From Norana najaformis (lineage: Eukaryota; Annelida; Clitellata; Crassiclitellata; Hormogastridae): a stretch of DNA of 64,000 nt. The notes beneath the pieces are model-generated. The model ran no database searches, had not been told where the DNA came from, and worked only from the letters and a program-made list of their open reading frames with translations. Position 1 is the first letter of the stretch. Each line of letters begins with the position of its first letter. Location of the stretch: the NCBI GenBank assembly GCA_964023275.1, contig OZ029916.1, positions 38,007,896-38,071,895 of the forward strand. Reading direction: 5' to 3'. Of the stretch, positions 48,701-57,349 are shown one piece after another. The position numbers and the translations under genes are program-made.

Positions 48701-51700
48701 CTGCCAAAGAGGTTGATGATGTTGTCGTTGGTGTTGTCGCAGAAGTTGTTGTCGAGGTTCTCGTCGTTGCCGAAGATGTTGCCGTCGATGTCGTGGTCGT
48801 TGATGTCGTGGTGGTCGTCGTGGTAATGCCAACGGCATTGCATATGTCTGTGGTCAGATTTTTAACGATGGCTTGAAGTTCCGTGAAGAGTCCCACGTAG
48901 AAGTAATGCGATGCAATCGGACTCGATGAGATGTTTCTCACGTCGTCCTCTTTTCGGAGAACCTCTTCGGAAATGCCTATAACGAACACTTCGACCCCTT
49001 GCAATTTCAGATTCTCGGCCGCCATAAGAGTTTGACCACTATCCACCCCACTCGGGATGCCGTCCGTTACGAGCAGCGCCACGTTGACGACATTCGTTCG
49101 GTTCTTGTTGATGAATAGCTCCGTTGCCATTCGCAAACCCGCCGCCGTGTTAGTCTCTCCTCCGGAATAGGGAAGTCTCCGGATGACAGGTAGAAGCTCC
49201 TCGGTTGAGTTGTACCTATTGAAGTCGAAAATAAGTGACGATTCATCGCTGAAACGGACCGCAGCCACGCGGGTCTCCGATTGACTGATATTGAAGTCTT
49301 TGAGGAAGTTGTTGAGGAATCCGAGAACGTCCCTGTCCCAAGTGTCTGCGTCGTCGAAGTTGATGCTTGAGGATTCGTCTAGAATTAATGCAATGTCCAA
49401 CTTCTTCTGGCAGGCTGGCAGACAAAAACAAAGTTGATTCGTTTAAAACTGTTTTAAAATTCATTAATTCTTTCATTCAGAATATATATATATTTATTTA
49501 TTTATAAAGAACACTTATATAGCGCCCCTTCAAGAAAACTACTCAGAAGCGCTCCCAAACCAACCTCGGCGAAAAAGAACAGTCTTAAGAGAAGAATAGA
49601 ATATAGAAGTAAAATCCCGGGGTAGAAGACGTAGAGTAACAGGAAGTACATTCCAGAGGGTTGGGCCAGCAACAGAGAAAGCACGACGCTGCATGGTCCA
49701 GGTGCGAGCGCGAGGCACTAATAGATTACAACTAACAGCGAAGCGAAGAGAAGCACGTCCCAATTTGGACCGGACAGGTAGGCAAAGTTCCCTCAAGTAA
49801 GACGGGGCAATACCCAACAAGGAGTTCCAAACAAAGACGATGACCCTATAGTGGATGCGCTGACTCATAGGAAGCCGGTGCAACTCATCTCGCATGAAAT
49901 CAGAGACATGACCAAACCTAGAGATGCCACCAATAAGCCGTGCAGCTGCTCGCAACACACGTTCCATGCACAAAAGCCGTACGTCAGGGAGTCCTACATA
50001 TAAAGCGGCTTTTCATGATGTCTACTCAAAGGTGGTCCCAGTCCAGCCCCAGTGAAGTGTTGATAAAAGGCACACGAAACGTCCCTGGCCAGAAGGAGAC
50101 GCATGTCCAGAGGGAGGCTATTCCAGGTAGATGTACTCTTCACAAACTCTGTGTTTCTCAGTGGTAGTGAAATGTAATGTAGTGCAATGTAAGACAAGAA
50201 AGATCTCCTGATTGAAATTTAAGCAAGCCAACAATACAACCTTTCCTTAGAATTGCAATGCTTGAAAATGAATTTCTAGTTTAGTCGCCAAGAGCTAACC
50301 ATAACTGACTGGCATGACCATATCTTACATTACCTGACCTAGCGTGACCTGACCTTACCTGATATGACCTTACCTGTCCTAATAATTCTGTCATCATGTG
50401 ATCCAGGCTAATCGAGTCTGCTAACCTCACTATCGGTACTAGAGTAATAGTATTAGTATGTTTAGGAATATCAGGGCTTACCCATCGGACCATTGTAGTA
50501 GCTTTACCCGTAATAGCGAGCTTTAGTATGTTGAGCAGTATCAGGGGTTACCCATCGGACCAAAGCAGTAGCTTTAGCTTTAGCCGCAATAGTAGCTTTA
50601 GTATGCTCGAGCAGTGTAAGATCTTACCCGCCGGTCCGTAGTCTGGTATGCAGGCGTTGCCAACAATATCGTCGACGTAACTGAGCAGAGTGGCATAGTC
50701 AGGAATGACGATGACATCCGAGTTGTTGGAGGCGATTGTCTGAAGCTCCGTGATGTTGATACTCGGCGTTACTCCGATTGCCAGGACCCTTGCCCCGGTT
50801 GCCTTGAGGTTTCTTGCCTCGCTGATTGTCTGTTCCGGATAAACATTGGACTTGCCGTCTGTTATGACGATGGCGATGTTTGGCACTTCCGGTCGGTCGC
50901 CGTTGGCTACGTTGAAGGTAACTTCCCTCAACGTCCTAAACGCAAAGATAAATGTAAGGGTAAAGGTAAAGTCAGTGTTAACGTCAAAGGCAATGGCAAA
51001 GGTAAAATATAAAGGCAAAAACAAAAGATACTGGTACACGTAAATGTGAGGGTAAAATTAGGGTAAATGTAATGTTCACGGTACAGCTAAAGGTAAAGTT
51101 AAAGTAAACGTTAAAGTTAATAGCAAAAGTAAGGGTAAAAGATAAAGTACGGGTTAAAGGTAAAGATAAGCTGTAAAGTTCAGTGTAAAGATAAAGGTAA
51201 AATAAAAGTTAAAGGCAAAGTTATAGGGCAAAGGTAAAGATAAATCTAAAGGTAAAGGTAGAGTTAAAGTTAAAACTGAATGCAAAGTTAAAGATATAGG
51301 TAAAGGTAAAAGAAAAAATGTTAGGTAGGTAGTTTCTTTTTGACGAGGCTGTGTCATGACAAAGATGATTCGCGTCGCCCTCCTCCTTTACCCAGGCTTG
51401 GGACTGGCACTGCTCGAGTACGGAAATGGTGGAATTAAAGTTGTGGTAAACATAATGATTCAGGCAAGTAAACCAGTCGTGTACCAAGAATACCCGGCGA
51501 AGCATTAAATCCACCTCGTACTTATCCAGCAAGGCACCTAAACCGCCCGCCTACCTAGAGTACCAAAGTGACACATACTATTGTTACATGTTATAAAATT
51601 GTTATTCGTAGAAATTGTTATTTTATGATTACAACTGCAATTAGAGCGTCTCTGATTACTTTAACGGAGGCGCTATATAAATTACGATTACATTTACAGT

Positions 51701-53505
51701 TACTTGGAATAACTGCCTACCGTAGACCGAGCCCCGTATAGGTGTTCTGATCAAGAGCTCTGGTGCTGTCGATGGCGTCGTACATTCCCGTGAAGTTGTA
51801 GAAGGTTGTGAGGTTGAAGAGGATTTTAACGTTGGAACTGAACGAGACCATTCCCACATGGTCCTCGTTCCGACCCACGTACAACCGACTAATGATCTTC
51901 TTCACGAATCTCTGCTCATAGCTCCAGGCATCCTGATCGACGATGCTGCCGGACGAGTCCAACAGAAGGGCAAGGTCGACATAACGACACCCTGAAATAA
52001 AACGAATAGGAATTTGTTATTCACAAATCAATTGTGGGCGATTTGTATGTGCAGAAAAAAATGATTCCAACAGTACAGGAAGGTCGACATAATGACCCCC
52101 CCAAAGAACAAACAAACAGTATTTGTTAATAAATTACACACAATGCCTTACGTGGATCCTCGATCATAGACTCGGGAAAAGGGACGACGTAGCTATGTCA
52201 ACGCAATGACAAAATCTACAAGAGGTCGACAGTTGCTCGCTCAATACGATGATTTTTCGAGGACTATTTGTTCTGTTGTAGGCCTACTGCTGTCCCGGGG
52301 CGACGAATAGATGACGATGATGGCTTCTCGGATGATGTATTCGAGGGACAACCCTTGCCTGGGGACGACGAACAGGCGGCGAGGTCTCTTCGGATGAGGA
52401 GTACGAGGGTCATGCTTTGTCCCGCGACGACGGACGGAGTTCCCGATGTCGTCCCAAGACTTGATCATTAAGACCCCAGGGATTAGATACACTCAGCACA
52501 TAGCCGGCGTTCACCTGGAACTTATCGGCGCATCGTTCTCTTCACTGACCCTTGGACTTCGAACTCTAACTCTCTCTACCCCATCTGCTTTCAGCTCGAA
52601 CTATGCGGTCGGCGACACGCGTCGAACTACTCTGCACTCAACTGTAAAACTGAACTGAGAACAGCCTGGGACCCCTCAACCCCGTCCTCCTGAATTTATA
52701 TATACCTTGCCATGCACACATTGCACAGTCTTTTCTAAGTTCAAGGCATGTCCTGTTCTATCTTGCGCGCTCGTGCCTTGTTGGCTGAGGCGGTTGATTG
52801 TCTCACGATATCTTCTCTGGAAGAAGATATCGCTCCGCTCGTGCATCTCTGGGATTGGGGTTACATACATATGCATTGATTCTTTACTTCAATATATATA
52901 CAACATATACAACTAAATACATGCAGACTAAATTATACTAAACAAATCTAAATAGATCTACTCAGATGTAATCTATACATCAGTTCTCCCTCTTTTTTTC
53001 TTTCTTGCCGTTCTGCTTCACTACACTCCTCTAGTACATCTCTTTCATGCCGCCTCAGTCTGAATGACAGTACAGAACATTTTAAAACCGTATAGTCCTC
53101 GCTGACAGGCAGAAATAGCGTAATCTAACCCAGGCCAACTTTGTCAAAGGCCTTCTTTAGTCAAAGACCTTCAGAAATTCTGTATTTATCGAGGCATGCG
53201 CACAGCGAGTCATTTTTGTCCAGAGTTCAGCAAGAGCATTAGATGAATTAGACTGCGTGTATACGACAACTCGAAACCCACAGGTCACCGTCGCTCTAAT
53301 CATTCAAATCTATATGAGTTTTTTGTTCCATTTATTGGACAGACAGCGAATATGGTCATACATGTAATCGTAATCGTAAACTCAAAATTTCTAATGTGCC
53401 ACTCAAAAGCTACGCGCAGGGCACCAGCTTATTTACGAGCGCTGCGTCAAGTCAGTGCGATTGTCCAAAGATGCTATGTCAAGAACCAAGTCCGGTGCCT
53501 GAGAC

Positions 53506-53555
<50 letters not shown>

Positions 53556-54039
53556 GAGAGAGAGAGAGAGAGAAGAGAATAAGGGCTGTAGGTTGGATTG
53601 TGTGCAAGACTATAATAATATTACACGTTAATAATATCAGCAGATTTTATGGATTTCTTTTTATGTTTTATAGGCCTATAAATTGTTGTGTACTAACAGA
53701 AATACACACGCATATTTGTATATTTATGAATAGGACACAACATAGACAGTCTTTATTTGACTATGATATACGGTTCAAAGGCTCTGAAAAGTCATCTGTC
53801 TGCAAAACATCCGCTTGCACCTGCAACGCTTTTGACTGTGTTGTGGAAGATATGTTAAAACTTACACAGGTTAAGGCCATCATCATCATCATCATCATCA
53901 TCATCGTCATCATCATCATCATCATCATCATCGTCATCGTAGTTGTCGCTGTCATCATCTTCATACATGCTGGTATTTGGGCATTTATGTAGTGCTTTTA
54001 AAGTATCTCTAATCTGTATCATTGTCGTCGTCATCATCA

Positions 54040-54070
<31 letters not shown>

Positions 54071-56829
54071 CAACAACAACAACAACGACGACCTGGCAGA
54101 AGAAACCTCGATCAAACTAGTCCTTAATAAATACAACAGCTGGTCGCTGCGTTCTTGCAGTATTTGCTTTTTATTAAAAATCATTACTAGACACCATTTA
54201 AACAACACTTAAATTTTGTTTCTTTTTATACATATGCTGGCCTCTCCCGTGCAAAGCATCTCCGCCCTGGTTAGCAAAATGTTCCTTCGGGGGCAAATCG
54301 TCGGTTACTCTTCGTTAACTATAATCTTTTTTCCAATGTTATTCGCGAGATGACGTCGGGGCTATATGCCGTCCTTTCTAAATATGCTAAATATCTAATA
54401 TAATAATCTATAAACTTCTATAACGCCTTTATCATAATGGCAAAGGCATCAGTCGAAGGTTGCGAAAATCGCAATCAAAACCATAATCGATTGGAGAAGC
54501 CGGGTCGAATTTTAATAGGTCAGAAAAACCACAAGCCAGGCTACTGTGGGTAGTCAAGTTGAAAGATATGCGTATTTAGTTTAGACCTGAATGATATCGA
54601 AGAACTGACAGAGCCAACTGAACTGGGCATTAATTCCAAAGCTTTGGACCAGCTGGTAGCTGTGCTGAAGGATCTCATCCAATCAGTTCATTGCAAACTG
54701 AGCAGGGTCGAGGCCACACGGTCGCTATATAAAACCATTTACATTTACATTTACCAAGAGCCCAACAATTTTTGGGTACGGGGCACAGCAAGAGTCACAG
54801 AGTGCACTAATCGAGTGCTACATCTATTTTTATGAGGGAGTGATCATAGAACGTAAGTAGGACGGCTGATTCAAACGAGACAGATTTTGAAATGAATTCT
54901 TTGCTCAATGGACAGTCAGTACAATGAATGTAATATTGGCTTAATATGCTGATATATATAGAGCATGCCTATATGATAGGCATATAGGCATATAGGTTTA
55001 TAGGATATATAGGATATATAGGATACACAGACCACGGACCGAGCGTCTAAGGCTTTATTATATAGATTATTAGTTTTATACAGAGCCTAAGCATAAAAAC
55101 TCTGACGGTACAATACACTCGATTTGAGAGACGTCAGTATGAATGGCAGTCTATACAAACTTTTGTGGAGTCCTAGATCTAATACATGCAACCACGCTCT
55201 TGTTGTAAGCGGTCAAGCATCAAGTTGGCTACACACGAATAAGCATTGACTGTTTGATGTGGAACACTGAATGTGGCCTCTGCTACATGATAGTAATCGT
55301 ATTCGCAATCTCGAATTTTCTATTTAGAGGCGCTCAATCAAAAAGAAAATCGCTAGACAGAAAGTGTTCGGTTAAAATACACGAGTATTGGGAGTTCATG
55401 CGTTTAAGCTGCAAATCAGCCGCCATAAATGCTTTTAGCTGTTCTTACGATTGAAGATGTTGCCGAAAACAAGTTAAGACAAAATGTGAACATAAGGCAT
55501 ACACAAATCTTAGATCAACAGAGGCTCACCTTACACTTAATGTAATGTAACTTGAAAAGTAAGGTAATGTTAAGTAATGTAATGTAACTATACATTTATA
55601 TAGTATCTTTACCACTCGAAGACTCTCGTCGCCAAACCAAATGATTCACTTTAAACTTACAAAATAAGGTCAGGCTAGGTTAATTTAGGTCAGGCTAGGT
55701 CAGGTCGGGTAAGGCAAGGCAAGGCAAGGTAAGATGATAAGGTAAGGTCACATAAGGCAAGGTAATAAGGTTAGGTAATTTAAAGCGTTTCTCACATACA
55801 TTTCACCTATATCAAAAAAGAGTCCGCAGAGACGAGGTCCTGGGATTGAAGGAACTTTCGGCTGAAGCGCAGACATGACAACAGCAATCCAGCAAGTTTA
55901 GCCTCTTGCTTAGTTTAATTATAGCAAGCTGCTTAGATGCGTGAAACATGAACCTAGGTCACTTAATCTATTTTAGCTAGCCTCAAAAGGTGATATTTGA
56001 ACTCAAACTATTTAATCTGCTTCAGCTAACAAAATCTGAAAGCCAGGGTTCTTATCAACCTACATTGGAGTCTAGCAGTAGCTAGCTTAAATATGGAGGA
56101 ACTGACCCAAGGCCTCTCTTAAATTTATAGCTAACTTCAAAATGTTACAACTAATCCCATGCCTCTATTTTAACCAATTCTACTTTTGGTTAGCTTAAAA
56201 TATAATAATTATACCCAGATCCTTATTTTAGCCTACATGGTCTGCTTTTAGCTATTCCAGGCTTCTAATTAAACCAATTCTAAGCAGCTCAGAGAATGTA
56301 ATAGCTGGATTCATGTCATTTCTTTATTTTTTATCTGGATTAAAACATGAAAATTGAACCAATAAATTAACTGGTAAAAATAACTGGCTAAACCACAGCA
56401 AGCCCAAAGCCTAAATAATTTTTTGGGGATGTACAGACTGGTTTTTTATTTACTTATTGTATCATATTAATTTACAAATTACAGCCGCATTTTACTAAAT
56501 GCATTCTGTGCTGCTGATTACATGATGACTAGAACTAATAATACTAAAGAAAAGGGTTATTGAACCCAGTTGGAATATACCATTTAAGATGTTTTAGAAT
56601 GGCTGTATATAATTCTCAGATGCATATATAAATACAGGCAGATATACAGGCCTTTAAGTGTGTGGCGAGTGGTACAGACAGTAGCCGAGACTTTATGGAA
56701 TCATATAAATGCAGAAAATGGATGAAGCGCTGACTTACTTTCGCTCCTGATCGGTGTGAATGGCTGGCCTTGGCACAGCGGCAAGCTAAGCAGGACAGCG
56801 AGGCTCACAAGTCTCCAGTTCGACCCCAT
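35936..56829 (-). CDS. Secreted VWA-mucin-EGF protein, 13 coding exons, about 2508 residues
   Basis: Exons: 56829-56739, 51991-51721, 50935-50628, 49414-45191, 44710-44141, 42915-42802, 41829-41547, 40376-40223, 39602-39461, 38999-38886, 38462-37890, 37113-37000, 36504-35936 (stop). All introns are GT-AG and phases agree. Order: signal peptide (1-20), VWA1 (31-223), VWA2 (224-415), Thr/Ser/Pro tract (about 416-1630), VWA3 (1632-1821), EGF1, VWA4 (1860-2052), EGF2, VWA5 (2091-2281), EGF3, VWA6 (2320-2508). VWA domains bind ligands through a metal site (DxSxS ... T ... D); five of six keep it. No transmembrane or GPI segment follows VWA6, so a secreted matrix, mucus or cuticle component is likely; this is inference. 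Matrilins and VWA-containing collagens share parts of the plan but not the mucin tract. The long first intron could hide further in-phase modules, though I found none. Confidence 0.88.
36535..36880. repeat. Degenerate GGTAA/GGCAA repeats in the VWA gene's last intron
   Basis: Runs of AAGGTAAGG, AAGGCAAGG and AGGTAAGTT appear with no fixed long unit. Similar arrays lie at 41880-42020, 50930-51330 (AAAGGTAAAG form), 55540-55790 and 57500-57530. Confidence 0.75.
37000..37113 (-). CDS. EGF-like domain 3 (exon 12)
   Basis: A 114-nt exon, phase 1-1: DYNECMSSPCQNGGRCYD, then FVCSCNRYYAGANCGM. Six cysteines are in EGF spacing. The DYNEC start is closer to calcium-binding EGF than the other two but lacks the full consensus. 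Confidence 0.92.
37205..37440. other. GC-richer segment of unknown origin inside an intron
   Basis: Between the exons for VWA5 and EGF3 lies a segment with sequences such as GGAGGGAGTCACGCCGGACA and GAAAGCCGGCGCGAAGAAC. It is clearly higher in GC than the flanking GGTAA-type repeats. Frames on both strands are open for 60-80 codons but match nothing I recognise. It may be a transposon fragment. Confidence 0.3.
37890..38462 (-). CDS. VWA domain 5 (exon 11)
   Basis: A 573-nt single-exon module, phase 1-1. It reads GTGIIDLMFVLDGSGSIKND, GNRTHTADALRML and IAIIITDGASN, and ends LELINSTVD. The metal site is canonical. It lacks the usual Cys just before the first strand, since the preceding EGF supplies CERR. 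Confidence 0.92.
38590..38870. repeat. Degenerate ATTGATT/TTCACTGA repeats
   Basis: Intronic low-complexity sequence built on TTGATTGATCA, TTCATTGATT and TCACTGA motifs, including GATCGATCGACC. No coding content. Confidence 0.7.
38886..38999 (-). CDS. EGF-like domain 2 (exon 10)
   Basis: A 114-nt exon, phase 1-1: DDTYCRSSPCQNGGVCRN, then GGYICDCPPTATG and IYCER. Six cysteines are in EGF spacing. Confidence 0.92.
39075..39412. repeat. Trinucleotide and tetranucleotide microsatellite cluster
   Basis: (AAC)n, (TAC)n at about 39110-39158, (TAA)n at 39159-39205 and 39333-39375, and (GAAA)n at 39388-39412, all in the intron between VWA4 and EGF2. Confidence 0.95.
39461..41829 (-). CDS. VWA domain 4 (exons 7-9)
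   Basis: Exon 7 (41829-41547) gives CNGSADIVFAIDASGSIGED. Exon 8 (40376-40223) gives PDILVVLTDGLSND. Exon 9 (39602-39461) gives IGVGSEINIDELTALA and ends KLRHALCN. The metal residues (DASGS, NTAV, TDG) are all present. It is the only VWA in the gene split into three exons; the internal introns are phase 2 and phase 0, while the outer ones are phase 1. Confidence 0.9.
42180..42312 (+). repeat. (ACATTT)-tail interspersed repeat
   Basis: ATCTGAATCTCGGGCTAGCG, then CGGTCGCTATATAACAC and an ACATTTACATTTAC tail. It matches 9838-9998 with an internal deletion. Confidence 0.65.
42410..42780. repeat. Six-copy minisatellite (about 47 bp) running into an (AT)n tract
   Basis: The unit contains TTTTTAAAAGAGGTTATATG, then CTTTATTAACATATATA and CACCTAAG. 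There are six copies from 42410 to 42680, then (CA)n and about 90 bp of (TA)n to 42780, just after EGF1. Confidence 0.9.
42802..42915 (-). CDS. EGF-like domain 1 (exon 6)
   Basis: A 114-nt exon, phase 1-1, with six cysteines in EGF spacing: RPCESQPCQNGGSCEN, YDCRCLAPWAG and PDCDQ. An (AT)n tract and a minisatellite lie directly downstream in the intron. Confidence 0.92.
43016..43260. repeat. (CTGT)n / CT-rich microsatellite
   Basis: Long runs of CTGT, CTCT and CCCT units lie in the intron between VWA3 and EGF1, with weaker CT-rich sequence to about 43850. Confidence 0.95.
43261..44140. other. Intron between VWA3 and EGF1, no exon recognised
   Basis: CT-rich and TTAC-rich sequence with no EGF or VWA motif on either strand. 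An EGF between the mucin tract and VWA3 was also looked for and not found. Confidence 0.5.
44141..44710 (-). CDS. VWA domain 3 (exon 5), atypical metal site
   Basis: A 570-nt single-exon module, phase 1 on both sides, joined directly to the mucin tract (SISLPTPGDCPGASDVIFIVD). The metal motif reads DASGT, and the segment that is TDG in the other domains reads SNG (VLISNGDSAD). The fold is otherwise complete, ending VSNLSNIVCD. Loss of the Asp suggests weakened metal binding. Confidence 0.9.
45191..49414 (-). CDS. Giant exon 4: VWA domain 2 plus the whole mucin-like tract
   Basis: A single 4224-nt exon. It opens CQKKLDIALILDESSSINFD (metal motif DESSS), continues with GGETNTAAGLRMA and ALLVTDGIPSG, and closes the VWA at TDICNAV near 48840. 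From about 48825 to 45200 it encodes almost only Thr, Ser and Pro in a seven-residue rhythm (PTSTPTT, PTSTSTT, with ETSTST variants), about 1200 residues. Such tracts are densely O-glycosylated in mucins. The tract ends in a Ser-rich segment (SSSSSPSSTSS) and STISIS, and the exon stops in phase 1 at a GTAAGC donor. There are no cysteines in the tract. Confidence 0.92.
45340..48825 (-). repeat. Coding 21 bp minisatellite with 147 bp and 489 bp higher-order units
   Basis: The basic unit is 21 bp (seven residues), seen on the plus strand as GACGTTGATGTTGGTGTTGTG with variants. In the N-terminal part, marker TCCGGCGTGGAC recurs at 47548, 47695, 47842 and 47989, exactly 147 bp (7 units) apart. In the C-terminal part, about 45527-45984 recurs at 46016-46473, 489 bp apart, including rare variants. 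All periods are multiples of three, so the frame is preserved. Confidence 0.9.
49495..49985 (-). mobile_element. LINE ORF2 C-terminal fragment (CR1/L2-like), minus strand, in intron 3
   Basis: A 144-codon frame reads RVLRAAARLIGGISRFGHVS, LLGIAPSYLRELC and RRAFSVAGPTLWNVLPVTLR, and ends FYSSLKTVLF. These are the hallmarks of the C-terminus of CR1/L2-type reverse transcriptase proteins. The frame is intact to the fragment's 5' edge, so insertion is fairly recent. A 3' end of GCGCTATATAAGTG and TTTATAAATAAATA follows. Confidence 0.8.
49990..50200 (-). mobile_element. Second LINE 3' fragment adjoining the first
   Basis: The reverse frame reads NTEFVKSTSTWNSLPLDMRL, again the WNSLP motif, but a different sequence from the neighbour. 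One element probably inserted beside or into the other. Confidence 0.6.
50628..51991 (-). CDS. VWA domain 1 (exons 2-3)
   Basis: Exon 2 (51991-51721) gives CRYVDLALLLDSSGSIVDQD, with a canonical DxSxS metal motif, and ends TYTGLGL. Exon 3 (50935-50628) gives NIAIVITDGKSN, with the metal Asp, and ends NACIPDYGPA. The module is bounded by phase 1 introns. The intron between exons 2 and 3 is full of degenerate AAAGGTAAAG repeats. Confidence 0.9.
53355..53480 (-). repeat. LINE 3'-end fragment with ATTACGATTA-type tail
   Basis: GTAATCGTAATCGTAAACTC, then ACGCGCAGGGCACCAGCTTA and ACGAGCGCTGCGTCAAG, matches the 3' end at 62590-62690 (antisense). Another copy lies at 55290-55365. Confidence 0.5.
53508..53575. 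repeat. (GA)n microsatellite
   Basis: About 33 near-perfect GA units. Confidence 0.97.
53875..54085. repeat. Two (CAT)n microsatellites and an (AAC)n run
   Basis: (CAT)n at 53878-53936 and 54028-54068, with (AAC)n at 54069-54086. The long frames reading Ile/Met/Asp runs here are artefacts of these. Confidence 0.95.
54395..54515 (-). repeat. (ATTAG)-tail repeat, minus strand
   Basis: The reverse strand reads GAAAATCG..CAACCTTCGACTGATG and GGCGTTATAGAAG before the AT-rich tail, matching the family at 14270-14380. Confidence 0.55.
54640..54758 (+). repeat. (ACATTT)-tail interspersed repeat
   Basis: GAAGGATCTCATCCAATCAG, CTGAGCAGGGTCGAGGCC and CGGTCGCTATATAAAACC precede an ACATTTACATTTAC tail. 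Confidence 0.65.
56739..56829 (-). CDS. VWA-mucin-EGF gene, exon 1: signal peptide
   Basis: The exon reads MGSNWRLVSLAVLLSLPLCQ and then GQPFTPIRSE plus one base, followed by the donor GTAAGT. A basic N-region, a Leu/Val core and a CQG end fit a cleavable signal peptide. It ends in phase 1, matching the VWA1 exon; the junction reads RSERCRYVDLALLLD. An upstream in-frame Met exists, but this start puts the hydrophobic core in the right place. Confidence 0.8.
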
Positions 56830-57079
56830 TTCTCTCTCTGGAAAGAGTGAGAGGCAGGAAGAGCGAGGGAGAGAGTGAGAAAATAATCCCGTTTGGCCCT
56901 GCGTACAATACAGACCCCCCAACGGGTCGAATCGAGGCGTACAAATATCCGAAACAGTAGGGTAAATCAGATCCCTTGAAGCGGAGTAGTAGAATAAACG
57001 GTATACGCCCTTCCCGTGACCTCCGTGGCAATGAACTTCGAAGCTATCTCTCTTTGCACTATCGCACCGTAAACAGAAC

Positions 57080-57300
57080 GAGATCTGAACATAAACTTCC
57101 GCAAATCAAATGACCGGCTTTATAAATAATCCGCATTGGCGACAGTACTATGGAAGCCAGTACCTCGCCATCCGCCTACGTCACGGTGCTTCGTTTTCGC
57201 CGTGTCAGGCTAATTATTCGGCGAAAACAATTCTTTCAGCAAAGGCGAACTGAGAAAGTCGGGGGACGGGTTGCGCGGCAGTCACGCGTGACTGTGTGCG
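57080..57300 (-). promoter_or_regulatory. Candidate promoter of the VWA-mucin-EGF gene
   Basis: On the minus strand a TATA-like TTTATAAAG lies near 57120-57130, about 295 nt upstream of the ATG. The next 200 bases upstream (57140-57350) are CpG-rich. The position fits a TATA promoter with a short 5' UTR. There is no transcript evidence. Confidence 0.35.
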
Positions 57301-57349
57301 GCGGCTGAGTGTGTCCGTTACGGGTCAGTTCGCAGGCCTACGACTTGAG

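Larger units (their letters stand above)
51992..56738 (-). other. Intron 1 of the VWA-mucin-EGF gene (about 4.7 kb), no exon recognised
   Basis: No VWA, EGF or mucin motif was seen on the minus strand. The interval holds microsatellites, an (ACATTT)-tail repeat, (ATTAG)-tail and other antisense repeat fragments, GGTAA arrays and an unexplained GC-richer block at 52260-52850. The flanking exons join in phase without needing another exon, but phase 1-1 modules would also fit. Confidence 0.5.

Noticed and set aside
45310..48843. 1177-codon minus-strand frame (Asn/Ile/His repeat)
   Set aside because: A frame-shifted reading of the same 21 bp units; it lacks the VWA continuation.
45205..48876. 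1223-codon plus-strand frame (Val/Asp/Gly repeat) as a gene
   Set aside because: It is the reverse complement of the mucin tract. The minus-strand frame continues a proper VWA domain and uses splice sites in phase, while this one has no domain and no start context.
52241..52492. 83-codon minus-strand frame as a hidden exon of the VWA gene
   Set aside because: It has no VWA, EGF or mucin motif and no flanking splice sites in phase 1.
53396..53992. 198-codon plus-strand frame
   Set aside because: Runs through (GA)n and (CAT)n microsatellites, giving Arg-Glu and Ile runs.
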